Position numbers and translations under genes: made by a program
Source of the DNA: Caldifarciminota bacterium
GTDB taxonomy: Bacteria > Hydrothermota > Tepidihabitantia > B3-TA06
Length of the DNA stretch: 32,637 bases
NCBI GenBank assembly: GCA_023128825.1
Contig: JAGMDF010000016.1
Span: 1-32,637 of the forward strand
Direction of reading: 5' to 3'
The notes under the pieces: generated by a model
What the model saw: the letters and a program-made list of their open reading frames with translations, nothing else
The model's database searches: none
What the model was told of the DNA's origin: nothing
Shown here: piece by piece, positions 9,967-18,229 of the stretch
How positions within the stretch are numbered: position 1 is the first letter of the stretch
Layout of the letters: each line of letters opens with the position of its first letter

Positions 9967-9994
9967 ATTATAAAAAGAAAGCCGCCTGCGTCAA
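9967..9994 (-). promoter_or_regulatory. grpE-dnaK promoter
   Basis: Minus strand TTGACG (9989-9994), 16-bp spacer, perfect TATAAT (9967-9972). The start site would fall 2-3 nt before ATG 9957. No CIRCE inverted repeat is visible, so heat-shock control by HrcA is not supported here. Confidence 0.8.
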
Positions 9995-10039
9995 GTGGCC
10001 CTGGATTTCCGGGTTGCTAAGTTTACCTCTACAGGGGGG

Positions 10040-10067
10040 TTGACAAAGCCCTAAAAATCCTTACAAT
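10040..10067 (+). promoter_or_regulatory. Promoter of the propeller lipoprotein
   Basis: TTGACA (10040-10045), 16-bp spacer, TACAAT (10062-10067). Transcription should begin near 10074, so the in-frame ATG at 10075 would be leaderless, whereas ATG 10096 has its own SD. It is back-to-back with the grpE promoter, the two -35 boxes lying 45 bp apart. Confidence 0.8.
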
Positions 10068-10095
10068 TTTAATCATGAATAAACAAGGAGGTCGC

Positions 10096-11685
10096 ATGGC
10101 GAAACGTTTTCTCGTTTCGGCAGCTTTAGTTGCAGTGATATTCGTAGCTTTGACAGGTTGTGGAAACCATCTGCCCACCATCTCAGGGGTTACAGCTTCC
10201 CCAAGCACCGTGCAACCCGGTGAAAAAGCGTCCATTACCTGTACCGCCATCGATGCCGATGGTGATCAGCTCACCTATGAGTGGGAGTCGATTGATGAAG
10301 CTACCACCTACAGTGAGCAGTCGTTTATCTGGACCGCCCCCACCCCGGACGTAACTCCCCACACTTACAGGTTCTATGTAACCGTTAGCGACGGTTACGG
10401 TGGAGTAGCATACGATTCTTCTCTGCTTGTCACCGTTGACTACGCAGGTGCCCCCGCGGTAATCCTACGTGAAGCACAACAAGATGTAGGCTGGACAGAA
10501 GTAAGGCTGGTTTGGACTCAAAGCACTTATCCAACATGGATGACGTATCACATCTACCGTTCTGGCTCTCCTAACGTGGAAGTAACCGGTTATCGTATCC
10601 AAATCCCCAACTTCCCAGAGAGCAGACTCGACACTACATGGACCGACACCGATCTTGAGCCTGGAAAAGAATATCACTACGCCATCGCCGTAGTAGATTC
10701 AGCAGGTAATAGTACCTTCTCAAATGAAATCACGGTCACAACAAAGAATTTCGAGCTTCTAGGAACCCAATCCTTAGGGGGCGGACACGGTGTGCGCCTC
10801 GCCCATTATAGTAACTATCTCTTCTGTGCCGTCCGGGAACAAGGCGTTAAGGGCTTTACCGTCACCAACACCGGTCCGAACCCTGCAGCGACAATTCCTC
10901 CTCCCAACAATGACTTCAACGCCTGGGCATACGATCTTGTAACCTCAGGCGACATCCTGCACGTGGCGTTCGGCAAGGGTGGCTACATGGCTTACGATAT
11001 CACTAATCCCATGGCTCCGGATAGTATAACAATCGTACCCGCTGTAGACTTAGGTGGAGAGGCCAGGGCTGTATACGCGCTCGGCAACCTTATCTTTGTG
11101 GGGTGTACAGACCCGGCCACAGCCACTCACACCCTCGTCTTCTTTGACCGCACCAACCCAGGAGCTATCCTCGATATCGACACACTCCACGACGAGCCCA
11201 CTGATGTCCAAGCAACCATCGGCCACATCTTCGTGACGGTGCAGGATGCAGGCCTTGAAATTCTGAGTATGAATCCGGGTCTTGATCCTGTGCAATTCGT
11301 GAGCATAACTTCCACCAACGATGCGGCAAATCGTGTCTACGTCTCAGCCCCCTACGCTTATGTAGCAGCTTCTTCAGAAGGGCTACTCATATTTGATGTA
11401 GCCACACCGACCAATCCTACCAAGGCTGCCCAGTGGAAAGATACGGAAAACGGCAATGATGCCCAGGGAATCTACTCCTCTGGAGGTATAGCCTATGTGG
11501 CCGACGGAACGTACGGCTTGCGTATCATAGACATTAACTACCCCAGAAAACCACAATACCTCGGCACCATCACGATAGGAAGTAGACTCATGGACGTCTG
11601 GGTAAGGAGCCAAACTCAACCCGATAGGACACAGGCAATCCTTGCCGATTGGTCTGACGCGCTACACATGATTGAATGGCAGTAA
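10096..11685 (+). CDS. Lipoprotein with Ig-like, fibronectin III and LVIVD-type propeller repeats
   Basis: 529-aa secreted lipoprotein of unknown specific role. Seen: signal peptide with lipobox LTGC (Cys22), an Ig/PKD-like domain (about 26-115; CTAIDADGDQLTYEWES), a fibronectin type III domain (about 125-220; VDSAGNSTFSNEITV), then LVIVD-like propeller repeats (about 230-525) such as YVAASSEGLLIFDVATPTNP and YVADGTYGLRIIDINYP. I start at ATG 10096 because AAGGAGG precedes it by 4 nt; an ATG at 10075 would add seven residues ahead of a normal signal peptide. LVIVD proteins are typically surface or periplasmic. It stands alone between its own promoter and a strong terminator. Function cannot be named. 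Confidence 0.85.
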   Translation: MAKRFLVSAALVAVIFVALTGCGNHLPTISGVTASPSTVQPGEKASITCTAIDADGDQLTYEWESIDEATTYSEQSFIWTAPTPDVTPHTYRFYVTVSDGYGGVAYDSSLLVTVDYAGAPAVILREAQQDVGWTEVRLVWTQSTYPTWMTYHIYRSGSPNVEVTGYRIQIPNFPESRLDTTWTDTDLEPGKEYHYAIAVVDSAGNSTFSNEITVTTKNFELLGTQSLGGGHGVRLAHYSNYLFCAVREQGVKGFTVTNTGPNPAATIPPPNNDFNAWAYDLVTSGDILHVAFGKGGYMAYDITNPMAPDSITIVPAVDLGGEARAVYALGNLIFVGCTDPATATHTLVFFDRTNPGAILDIDTLHDEPTDVQATIGHIFVTVQDAGLEILSMNPGLDPVQFVSITSTNDAANRVYVSAPYAYVAASSEGLLIFDVATPTNPTKAAQWKDTENGNDAQGIYSSGGIAYVADGTYGLRIIDINYPRKPQYLGTITIGSRLMDVWVRSQTQPDRTQAILADWSDALHMIEWQ

Positions 11686-11701
11686 ACCATCCAAAAGATT
11701 C

Positions 11702-11727
11702 GAGGGGCCGAAAGGCCCCTCCTTTTC
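11702..11727 (+). terminator. Strong intrinsic terminator
   Basis: GAGGGGCC (11702-11709), GAAA tetraloop, GGCCCCTC (11714-11721), then CTTTTCTT. An 8-bp GC-rich stem and U-rich tail 16 nt past the lipoprotein stop. Confidence 0.92.
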
Positions 11728-11838
11728 TTACCCCATTCGGATACTTCGTCTCCGAATGGGGACCCCTTATGCTTCTTTTAACCTTCGGTTAAAAGATCGC
11801 AACACCCTCTCCCCTTGGGAGAGGGCTGGGGTGAGGGT
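11728..11838 (-). repeat. Composite palindromic repeat, modules C-A-B (minus orientation)
   Basis: Three adjoining hairpins fill the gap between the convergent lipoprotein gene and nadB. Module C (11803-11838): stem CCCTCTCCC/GGGAGAGGG followed by a CTGGGGTGAGGGT flank, of a type widespread in bacterial genomes. Module A (11769-11802): minus-strand TTGCGATC flank, 9-bp stem CTTTTAACC/GGTTAAAAG, then AAGCAT. Module B (11728-11768): GGGGTCCCC flank with 11-bp stem CCCCATTCGGA/TCCGAATGGGG. Module A recurs at 18486, 26209, 29835, 25983 and 26064, and B at 18521, 18566 and 29871. Confidence 0.8.
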
Positions 11839-11841
11839 AAA

Positions 11842-13407
11842 TTAATCTTTGGGGGATAGAACCGTATGGACCGCTTCAGGAAGGGTGTCAGGATACTCCT
11901 CAACGTAGTGCAGGCCGCGCGACTCCTTGCGGGAAAGTGCCGAGCGCAGGATAAGGTCTCCCACCAGAAGCATGTTGCGAAGCTCCCGGATGCCCGGGCT
12001 GAAGATTCCCTCCGGGTAAAGCGCCTCCAACTCATGGGAGAGCTCAGCCAGCTTAGCCCTACCCTGCTCCATCTGGCTCATAGACTTTACTATACCTGCA
12101 AAACGCCACATGGTCTGCCTTAGAGAAGAGATAAGCGAGTTGAGGAGCGATGAATCCTCTATGCTGCGCAGTTGGCGTTCAAACGGATTGATTTTCTTAG
12201 AGGAAGGAAGGGAAGCCTCTTGCGTTGTAGCGGCCTGGGCAGCACGATCGGCAAAGACAAGCGCCTCAAGCAGCGAGTTGGATGCAAGTCTGTTAGCGCC
12301 GTGAACCCCGGTATGAGCGCACTCACCGGCTGCGTAAAGGCAAGGGATTGAGGTCTTGCCCCACAGATCGGTCCTGACACCGCCCACCGAGTAATGGGCC
12401 GCAGGCACCACCGGCACAGGCTCACGCGTGATGTCAAGCCCGAAACGCTTGCAGGTATCGGCGATCATGGGAAACCGTTTGAGGATGTGCGCGGGGGGGA
12501 TGGATGAGAGATCCAAGAGAACGTAGTCAAGCCTTCTTGTTCGAAGTTCGTTGTAGATGGCGCGTGCCACCACGCTGCGCGGGGCCAGCTCCGCATCAGG
12601 ATGATAGCGCGGCATGAACCGCTCCCCGTCAGGGGTCCGAAGTATCCCACCCTCGCCGCGAACCGCTTCGGATATAAGGAAGGCGCGACCGTCTATCCTG
12701 GCGCCGAAAAGCGAGGTAGGATGAAACTGGATGAACTCAAGATCGGCAACCTTCGCTCCTGCTCGCCAGGCCATTGCTACGCCGTCCCCTGTCGCTATCG
12801 GCGGATTGGTGGTGTGTTCGTATACCCTGCAAAGCCCGCCTGTGGCAAGCATCACTACCTTAGCGTGGATCTCTGTAAACTTCCCGCTCTCACGATCAAA
12901 GCTCAGCACCCCGCAGCAGCACCCGCCCTCATCGGTTAAAAGATCGATAACGAAATGATGCTCGTAAAGGGTCACGTTGGGGGCTGAACGCACCGCCTTG
13001 ATGAGTCCCCATTCCACCGCCTGACCCGTGGTGTCTGCGGCATGGGCTACCCTGCGTCTTGTGTGTCCGCCTTCAATACCAAGTTGAAGATGATCCCCCT
13101 CGGTTGAGAACCCTATATCCAGACCCTCAAGCTCCCTGACAAGACGAGGCCCCTCCTTGACCATAACCTTAACCGCATCCGGGTCACAAAGCCCGTAGCC
13201 GGCTTTTACGGTATCTTCAAGATGCTGCTGAGGCGAATCGTCAGACCCCAATGCTGCAGCAATCCCGCCCTGCGCGTAGTTGGTGTTGGACTCGGAATCG
13301 TCTTTCTTTGTAAGAACGAGCACCTTACCATGGCGAGATACACGGTAGGCAAACCACAACCCGGCCATCCCCGACCCTACAACCAGAAAATCGGTTTCTA
13401 AACGCAT
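11842..13407 (-). CDS. nadB: L-aspartate oxidase NadB
   Basis: 521-aa flavoprotein that oxidises L-aspartate to iminoaspartate, the first step of de novo NAD synthesis. Seen: FAD-binding GSGMAG at residues 11-16, SNTNYAQGGIAAALGSDDSP, the substrate region GGHTRRRVAHAADTTGQAVE, FHPTSLFG, VVPAAHYSVGGVRTDLWG and GVHGANRLASNSLLEALVFA, followed by the helical C-terminal domain. Length is normal. It starts 3 nt after the stop of the preceding gene with no strong SD, so it is probably the last cistron of the M6 protease run. nadA and nadC are not in the window. A repeat block follows its stop directly. Confidence 0.97.
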   Translation of the reverse strand: MRLETDFLVVGSGMAGLWFAYRVSRHGKVLVLTKKDDSESNTNYAQGGIAAALGSDDSPQQHLEDTVKAGYGLCDPDAVKVMVKEGPRLVRELEGLDIGFSTEGDHLQLGIEGGHTRRRVAHAADTTGQAVEWGLIKAVRSAPNVTLYEHHFVIDLLTDEGGCCCGVLSFDRESGKFTEIHAKVVMLATGGLCRVYEHTTNPPIATGDGVAMAWRAGAKVADLEFIQFHPTSLFGARIDGRAFLISEAVRGEGGILRTPDGERFMPRYHPDAELAPRSVVARAIYNELRTRRLDYVLLDLSSIPPAHILKRFPMIADTCKRFGLDITREPVPVVPAAHYSVGGVRTDLWGKTSIPCLYAAGECAHTGVHGANRLASNSLLEALVFADRAAQAATTQEASLPSSKKINPFERQLRSIEDSSLLNSLISSLRQTMWRFAGIVKSMSQMEQGRAKLAELSHELEALYPEGIFSPGIRELRNMLLVGDLILRSALSRKESRGLHYVEEYPDTLPEAVHTVLSPKD

Positions 13408-13410
13408 GGA

Positions 13411-14112
13411 TTAGAACCGCCAGGTCAGTTGAATACCTGGGATGTCGAACCGGGGAACTATCCCCAGACGACTGGAGCCAACCGGGGAGAAGAACGCAAC
13501 ATCCATCACGCTCGCAACTCGTGTAAGCAGCATAAGCCCCAGAAATGCGGTAGAGGTCTGCTGCGCCTTGCGCATGCGTATCCTCTGGTTCAGGAACTCT
13601 GTCCACAACGAGTCCGAGCCCCACATCCAGAAATCATCGCCCCTAAAGCTGTTTGAAGCTATATACTCCTGCTGGGCCGCAAGATCGTCCGGGTAAAGAC
13701 TTCTGGCCTCGCGGGCCACAGAGACGTTGTAGTCGTCGGAGGAAAAATAGTTCTCCATCGCGCCAAGATAGGTCCGTGAACGGTTAAGGGGATTTGCGTC
13801 AGCATAAATCACCGTCATGCTTATCGACGAATTGCGTTTATTTGCTGCGTCCCATCCGAAACCGGCCGCCCCTGCAATCGCAAGCCCGTCGCCCCAGAGA
13901 AAAAGCTCGCCTTTTAGCCCGTAGCCTCGAATGAGCTCGCCTGTCCCTGGTAAAACAAGGGATGCCAGTGGCGCGAGCCTTTCTGCGCGGGAGGGCGGGG
14001 AGGGCGTGGAGGGCGGGGAGGGCTCGGTTATCGCAACTACCATATCCTGAGCATCCTCAGGCATCCGGGGTGTATCTGCACTCACGAAAATCAAAGCGAT
14101 CATGAAACTCAT
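13411..14112 (-). CDS. Uncharacterised envelope protein with signal peptide
   Basis: 233-aa protein I cannot assign to a named function. Seen: short signal peptide (MSFMIALIFVSA), a proline/serine-rich linker (PSPPSTPSPPS), then LVLPGTGELIRGYGLKGELF. That pattern of P-G-x-G-x-x-x-x-G followed by a hydrophobic helix is common in small membrane-associated proteins of FCB-type bacteria (DUF5683-like, inference). Two hydrophobic stretches follow (about 70-85 and 188-205), and the protein ends in QLTWRF with a terminal aromatic residue. AGGAGG lies 5 nt before the ATG. It sits 11 nt after the M6 protease gene and 3 nt before nadB. The proline-rich linker is encoded by a G-run repeat on the opposite strand. 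Confidence 0.7.
   Translation of the reverse strand: MSFMIALIFVSADTPRMPEDAQDMVVAITEPSPPSTPSPPSRAERLAPLASLVLPGTGELIRGYGLKGELFLWGDGLAIAGAAGFGWDAANKRNSSISMTVIYADANPLNRSRTYLGAMENYFSSDDYNVSVAREARSLYPDDLAAQQEYIASNSFRGDDFWMWGSDSLWTEFLNQRIRMRKAQQTSTAFLGLMLLTRVASVMDVAFFSPVGSSRLGIVPRFDIPGIQLTWRF
13989..14022 (+). other. G-run tract with quadruplex potential
   Basis: Seven runs of three or four G within 34 nt, separated by 1-6 nt (GGGAGGGCGGGGAGGG and further runs), on the strand opposite the 13411-14112 gene. It encodes the Pro/Ser linker. The spacing fits the G3+N1-7 quadruplex rule; formation is untested. Confidence 0.5.
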
Positions 14113-14123
14113 CCGGGCCTCCT

Positions 14124-17100
14124 TTAGCGGATCACGCCGAGTTTGTATAGCTCAACCGTTTTCTCTTCGCCTTTGACGGCCTCAACGCGAAGGACATAGA
14201 ATCCGGGAACAATATCGGTGAGAAGTTCATCGAGCGGAATGTCGTTGGCCATGCTTGGATCGAAGGATGGTTCTACGGTTCGCAATAGCTTGCCTGAGAT
14301 GTCTATGATCTGAACCTTGAGCGCATCCACATCACCCAGCACAACGTGGAGGTACGCGTGATACCGAGCCGGGTTGGGGTAGACGTAGAGCCCTGATAGC
14401 AGAAGCAAGGGAGCAGCCTGGGCGGAAAAGACATCTTCGACAAGACCTGTGTTGGCCGGATCGTGCATCCACTGGCCCCATGAAAGCTGTGAACCTGTGG
14501 TGCGCCAGACGTGGACCTTGCCGCCCTCAGCGCCTGCAATCACCTCAAGTTTTCCGTCATCGTCGAGGTCGGCAAGAGTCAGCGCCTGTCCGATACCGAA
14601 GCGGGTGTAGAGGGTTTTGTAGGGCTTCCGTGCACCTCGTTTGATAAGGTAGACCCCGTGATCTGGCGAACCTATGACGATCTCTCGCTCGCCGTCCGCG
14701 TCAAAGTCTGCAACGACCGGCGAGGAGCGGAACGCAAATGGTTCCTCAAAAGTGATAAAGTAGAGGTATCCGCCGTGCTCGTAAGGCTCCTGGACCTCGT
14801 AGGTTTCAGGAAAGACTAAAGGATACCCCGGGACTGCGGCACCGTTGGCGTCAAGCGCCCACAGGCCGTTGGCAGAACCGAATAAGACCTCAGGCAGGCC
14901 GTCGGAATCAAGGTCGGCAAGCGCAGGCGAGGTGACAGGCGAAGCAAAGGTGCGGCTTGAGCGGTATTCGACGGTTCCGTTCTGGGAAACCAAGAGGTAG
15001 CGGTAGTTGTTGTACTCGTAAACGAAAGCGATAATCTCACGCTCGCCGTCGCCGTCGATGTCAGCAACAATTGGTGGAATCACGTTCTGGGACGAACCTA
15101 TCCCCAGCTCCAAGGGAAAGCCTTCGGCAAGATTGCCGGCCGCATCAAACAGATAAAGCCGGCCTGAGGTGGCAAGGAGCGCAAATCGGGCAGGCGAGCG
15201 CTGGACCAGCGCGAAGCCCGGCCTTACCTCCTCACCTATATCAAGGGGATAGCCGGGAAGAACCTTAGCCGTATCGGCCTCTACGTCTATTGCATACACC
15301 TTCCCGAACTCGTCAACGGTCAGTATCTCAAGATCAGAGTCTTCATCGAGATCGGCAAGCATGGGTGCTGCAAAGCTGCGGCCATCCATGCGGAAGGGAA
15401 ATCCACTCTTCTGGGCGGCAAAAGCGCCCCCCAAAAGGCTGTCAGGATCGTAGACCGAGATCTGACCGGTCTCTCCGACAAGCACAACCTCATCCAGCCC
15501 GTCGCCGTCCACATCGCCAAGAGCTGCAGGGGAAGAAAGCTGATCGTCAAATGTGAGGAACATCGGTTCAGAACCGTTGTAGGGCGAACCGTCTGAGCGC
15601 CAGGCAAAGCCTATCCTGCGCTCACCGGAGCTGGAGGGCACACCAAAAGCGATCAACTCTTTATCTCCGTCACCGTCAAGATCGGAAGCAAAGACCGAGT
15701 TGATCTCATCAAGATAATAAGCCTCCTGGGGAAAGCCGCCAAGCTTGCCCTCAAAGGAGATCTCTACACGCATAACGGTGTCGGAGGAATCAAGAACCCT
15801 GATGGTTATGCCCGTCTCGCCGTAGTAACCTTCGGTTGAAGGATTGGTTTGTGGGCCGAACTCAGCGTTGCCGCCTTGAAAGAACGGGTCGAACTCCGAG
15901 CCCTGGGTGGCGTAAGCGCCTGAACTCTCATACCATAAAAGCTCGTAGTCCTGGATGCCGTCCGCCTCTTCCATCTTTACCGCGTTGTGCTTGCCGTAAG
16001 CGGTCCAGACGTTGATGTAGTTGTAGTCGCCCCACTCATCAATCACATCCTCGTCAACGTGCCAGATGATTACCCCTGAACCGGGCTGAAACGCATCGTA
16101 CTCGCCATCCACCACCCACACAGGCACACCGCCTTTCACGTCTACCTCAACCGTATCCTTGGCCTTGACGTCTGCCTGGCGGTTCTCTATCAAAAAATAT
16201 TCCTTATCACGGATAGGAACCTTTATAAGGGTAGGACGGGTTTTCGTCTCCCACTCAGGAATCAGAAGGGTATCGAACTCGGCAGAATAGAGGGAGATGG
16301 TAGTGTCCTTGGTAACTACAATCGGGTCTTCCCAGCCGAACCAGTAGCGGTGGAACGCATCGTGCATCGAGGGTATCTGGCCTGCAGGGTATCCGAGCCA
16401 GCCGCCGCCTGCCATAAGCGACCATGCGCCCACACCCTGGGTGTAACCTGTGACGTCGTAAAGATCGTATGCCCCCAAAAGATGCGCAAACTCATGGTAA
16501 TGGATGCCTGGCAGGCCGGTCATCACACCTTCAACGCGCGGGCTCTCAGGAACGATGGATGCGGTCTTTATTCCAACCCCGTTGACTAAAACCGAATCTT
16601 GTCCAGTATAAGCCTCCAGTGCCCCGGGTGTTACCGTGGCTGAGGCAAGATCGCTCACGTACCCGTAGTAAAACGAGGACTGGCTGGTGCTTCCCGCATG
16701 GAAGATGACGATCATGTCGAAGCTGCGGCCGTTGTGAACGTAGTGGTATCGGGAGAAGTCTATCTCAGGATCGGAGGCGGCGGCAAGCAAGGCGTCGCGC
16801 ATGAAAAGGGTTAAACCCCGATCCAGGTTGCTGGTGTCCCCGTAGTAGGCCATCTTGTGCGGGGCCTGGTAGCACCGGAACGGGTCTTTTGGATAAACAT
16901 CGTATTCGATCACCAGACGTCCTCTGGAGTTCAAGAGATAAAAATTTCGCAGTCCCTCCATCTGGTTCTCGAAGTAGGTCTTATCGTGCGGCGGATCGTA
17001 TGAAAGACCGTCGGAGGGCGAACCGAAGCCGCAAAGGTCCATCTTCCCGTTGCCCCAGGTGGAGGGGTCGTCATCGGTGGGAAACTCGACCCTTATGGCA

Positions 17101-17321
17101 AGAACCCGCAAGGTCCCGGGAACCGGAATACCTGCCATGGATTGAAGATACTCTCTCGCCGCGGTGTTCACACGCGTAGGGGTGGTGGCCGAACGATACA
17201 GCAAACTTTTATAATAAGGATCATCCAGCCTGGATTGGTAAGGCTGGACCGGTACCTTGATGCGTTCTGCAAACAATAGAGTCGAAGCCAGAAGACCCAA
17301 TATGGCCGCTCGTTTGATCAT
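14124..17321 (-). CDS. Secreted M6-family metalloprotease with seven FG-GAP-like repeats and a C-terminal sorting domain
   Basis: 1065-aa secreted protein. Seen: signal peptide (MIKRAAILGLLASTLLFA), an M6 (immune inhibitor A-like) peptidase domain (about 60-500) with zinc motif HEFAHLLGAYDLYD, where His276, His280 and Asp286 are probable ligands and Glu277 the base, and GAWSLMAGGGW downstream as a Met-turn candidate. Seven repeats bearing DxDxDG-like loops follow (DLDGDGDKEL, DVDGDGLDEV, DLDEDSDLEI, DIDGDGEREI, DLDSDGLPEV, DFDADGEREI, DLDDDGKLEV), consistent with a seven-bladed calcium-binding propeller. A C-terminal domain (about 985-1065) has LYVYPNPARY, VQIIDISGKLLR, FYVLRVE and ends KLGVIR, like type IX secretion sorting domains. 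AAGGAG lies 10 nt before the ATG. It heads a run with the 13411 gene and nadB. Confidence 0.9.
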   Translation of the reverse strand: MIKRAAILGLLASTLLFAERIKVPVQPYQSRLDDPYYKSLLYRSATTPTRVNTAAREYLQSMAGIPVPGTLRVLAIRVEFPTDDDPSTWGNGKMDLCGFGSPSDGLSYDPPHDKTYFENQMEGLRNFYLLNSRGRLVIEYDVYPKDPFRCYQAPHKMAYYGDTSNLDRGLTLFMRDALLAAASDPEIDFSRYHYVHNGRSFDMIVIFHAGSTSQSSFYYGYVSDLASATVTPGALEAYTGQDSVLVNGVGIKTASIVPESPRVEGVMTGLPGIHYHEFAHLLGAYDLYDVTGYTQGVGAWSLMAGGGWLGYPAGQIPSMHDAFHRYWFGWEDPIVVTKDTTISLYSAEFDTLLIPEWETKTRPTLIKVPIRDKEYFLIENRQADVKAKDTVEVDVKGGVPVWVVDGEYDAFQPGSGVIIWHVDEDVIDEWGDYNYINVWTAYGKHNAVKMEEADGIQDYELLWYESSGAYATQGSEFDPFFQGGNAEFGPQTNPSTEGYYGETGITIRVLDSSDTVMRVEISFEGKLGGFPQEAYYLDEINSVFASDLDGDGDKELIAFGVPSSSGERRIGFAWRSDGSPYNGSEPMFLTFDDQLSSPAALGDVDGDGLDEVVLVGETGQISVYDPDSLLGGAFAAQKSGFPFRMDGRSFAAPMLADLDEDSDLEILTVDEFGKVYAIDVEADTAKVLPGYPLDIGEEVRPGFALVQRSPARFALLATSGRLYLFDAAGNLAEGFPLELGIGSSQNVIPPIVADIDGDGEREIIAFVYEYNNYRYLLVSQNGTVEYRSSRTFASPVTSPALADLDSDGLPEVLFGSANGLWALDANGAAVPGYPLVFPETYEVQEPYEHGGYLYFITFEEPFAFRSSPVVADFDADGEREIVIGSPDHGVYLIKRGARKPYKTLYTRFGIGQALTLADLDDDGKLEVIAGAEGGKVHVWRTTGSQLSWGQWMHDPANTGLVEDVFSAQAAPLLLLSGLYVYPNPARYHAYLHVVLGDVDALKVQIIDISGKLLRTVEPSFDPSMANDIPLDELLTDIVPGFYVLRVEAVKGEEKTVELYKLGVIR

Positions 17322-17346
17322 AAGTCTCTTACTCCTTCCATCGAAC

Positions 17347-17375
17347 TAAAAACAAAGAAAGCCTCGGCTGCCTTC
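17347..17375 (-). terminator. Weak terminator-like hairpin after tRNA-Ser
   Basis: Minus strand GAAGGC, 7-nt loop, GCTTTC (one G-U pair), then TTTGTTTTT. The stem is short but the U-rich tail is good. It lies between tRNA-Ser and the M6 protease start. Confidence 0.5.
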
Positions 17376-17391
17376 ATGGGTGTTTTACAAG

Positions 17392-17476
17392 CGGAGAGAG
17401 AGGGATTCGAACCCCCGGGACCTTGCGGCCCACACGATTTCGAGTCGTGCGCTTTCGTCCACTCAGCCATCTCTCC
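17392..17476 (-). tRNA. tRNA-Ser(CGA)
   Basis: 85-nt class II tRNA. Seen: acceptor stem GGAGAGA/TCTCTCC, D-arm TGGCTGAGTGGAC, anticodon stem CACGA/TCGTG around loop CTCGAAA (anticodon CGA, reading UCG), a long variable arm typical of serine tRNAs, T-loop GTTCGAATC, and discriminator G. CCA is not encoded. It lies 45 nt downstream of tadA on the same strand and is probably co-transcribed with it. Confidence 0.96.
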
Positions 17477-17480
17477 TACT

Positions 17481-17512
17481 TGCGGGCACGCTTGCAAGCA
17501 ATCGCGCCCGCA
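17481..17512. repeat. Hairpin between tadA and tRNA-Ser
   Basis: TGCGGGC (17481-17487) pairs with GCCCGCA (17506-17512), and the loop contains the palindrome GCTTGCAAGC. No U-tract follows on the minus strand, so it is more likely a processing or repeat element than a terminator. Confidence 0.45.
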
Positions 17513-17521
17513 TAAATCTCA

Positions 17522-18010
17522 TTACACATCTTGCTTCTCCGGCTCCTCGATCTTTGCGTCACGACGTTCACGGAAGAAGGACTGCATCAGCGCCGCCGAT
17601 TCATCCGCTAAGACGCCCTCTTGCACCTCGAATGTATGATTCAGGCGCTCGTCCTGCCCTATCTTGAAAAGCGACGCAACCCCGCCGAACTTGGGGTCTC
17701 GTATGCCGAAAACCACCCGCGGAATGCGTGCAAGCACCGCCGCGCCCGCACACATAACGCAAGGCTCTACAGTAACGTAGAGCACCGTATCCAGAAGCCG
17801 CCAAGACCCCAACGCCGACGCCGCCGCCGTAATGGCTACAATCTCCGCGTGTGCCGTAGGGTCCTGCAATCGCTCTATCTGGTTGTGCCCCCGGCCTATT
17901 ACGCGGCCATCATGAACAATCACAGCGCCAACCGGGGTCTCGCCCTCGGTAAAGGCCAGCTCAGCCTCACGCAACGCCTCACGCATCCATCGTTCGTCCA
18001 AATCTATCAA
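17522..18010 (-). CDS. tadA: tRNA(adenine34) deaminase TadA
   Basis: 162-aa zinc deaminase that converts A34 of tRNA-Arg(ACG) to inosine so that it can read CGU, CGC and CGA. Seen: [18 protein letters not shown], the catalytic HAE at 54-56 (His ligand, Glu proton shuttle) and PCVMC with Cys84 and Cys87 as the other zinc ligands, then [13 protein letters not shown]. Length is normal. The start used is TTG at 18010, 4 nt after GAGGAGA; an ATG at residue 9 is an alternative and would keep the whole domain. Its substrate tRNA-Arg(ACG) lies about 220 nt upstream on the same strand, and tRNA-Ser(CGA) follows 45 nt downstream. Confidence 0.95.
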   Translation of the reverse strand: MIDLDERWMREALREAELAFTEGETPVGAVIVHDGRVIGRGHNQIERLQDPTAHAEIVAITAAASALGSWRLLDTVLYVTVEPCVMCAGAAVLARIPRVVFGIRDPKFGGVASLFKIGQDERLNHTFEVQEGVLADESAALMQSFFRERRDAKIEEPEKQDV

Positions 18011-18049
18011 TTATCTCCTCTCATCGTCTCCCTCCCCGATTTAAGATTA

Positions 18050-18077
18050 AGAATAGCGATAAGTTGGACGCTGTCAA
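18050..18077 (-). promoter_or_regulatory. tadA promoter
   Basis: Minus strand TTGACA (18072-18077), 16-bp spacer, TATTCT (18050-18055). It leaves a leader of about 30 nt containing the SD. The -35 box sits immediately beside the 9-bp minisatellite. Confidence 0.7.
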
Positions 18078-18085
18078 CCCGCCCG

Positions 18086-18121
18086 CCCGTAACACCCGTA
18101 ACACCCGTAACACCCGTAACA
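18086..18121. repeat. 9-bp minisatellite (CCCGTAACA) x 4
   Basis: Four exact tandem copies of CCCGTAACA just upstream of the tadA promoter. The same unit (reverse complement GGGTGTTAC) is tandemly repeated at 20436-20466 and 24153-24176. Confidence 0.9.
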
Positions 18122-18167
18122 CACCTTTTTACCGTTGGAGGATTACACCCCAGATGTTTATGAACCT

Positions 18168-18195
18168 GTAGGGGCACGGCATGCCGTGCCCCTAC
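18168..18195. repeat. 28-bp perfect palindrome
   Basis: Half-site GTAGGGGCACGGCA followed directly by its exact reverse complement. It lies between the tadA upstream region and the tRNA-Arg terminator. A related palindrome with the same GTAGGGG end lies at 18345-18370. Confidence 0.85.
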
Positions 18196-18200
18196 GAATA

Positions 18201-18229
18201 TATAAAGCGGCCCCTGGGGCCGCTTTATA
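18201..18229 (-). terminator. Terminator hairpin overlapping the tRNA-Arg 3' end
   Basis: A near-perfect inverted repeat: TATAAAGCGGCCCC, one base, then the complementary 14 bases. On the minus strand it ends in CTTTATATATTC. The 5' arm includes the discriminator and last acceptor base of tRNA-Arg, so terminator folding and tRNA acceptor pairing compete at two bases. Confidence 0.7.

Noticed and set aside
9958-10030. CIRCE/HrcA operator before grpE
   Set aside because: No GCACTC-N9-GAGTGC-type inverted repeat upstream of grpE or dnaJ, and no hrcA in the window.
18086-18121. CRISPR-like array
   Set aside because: Units are 9 bp, contiguous and without spacers; this is a minisatellite, and no cas genes are present.
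17621-18163. 180-aa plus-strand open frame across tadA
   Set aside because: Antisense to tadA; its end is a translation of the minisatellite (PVTPVTPVT).
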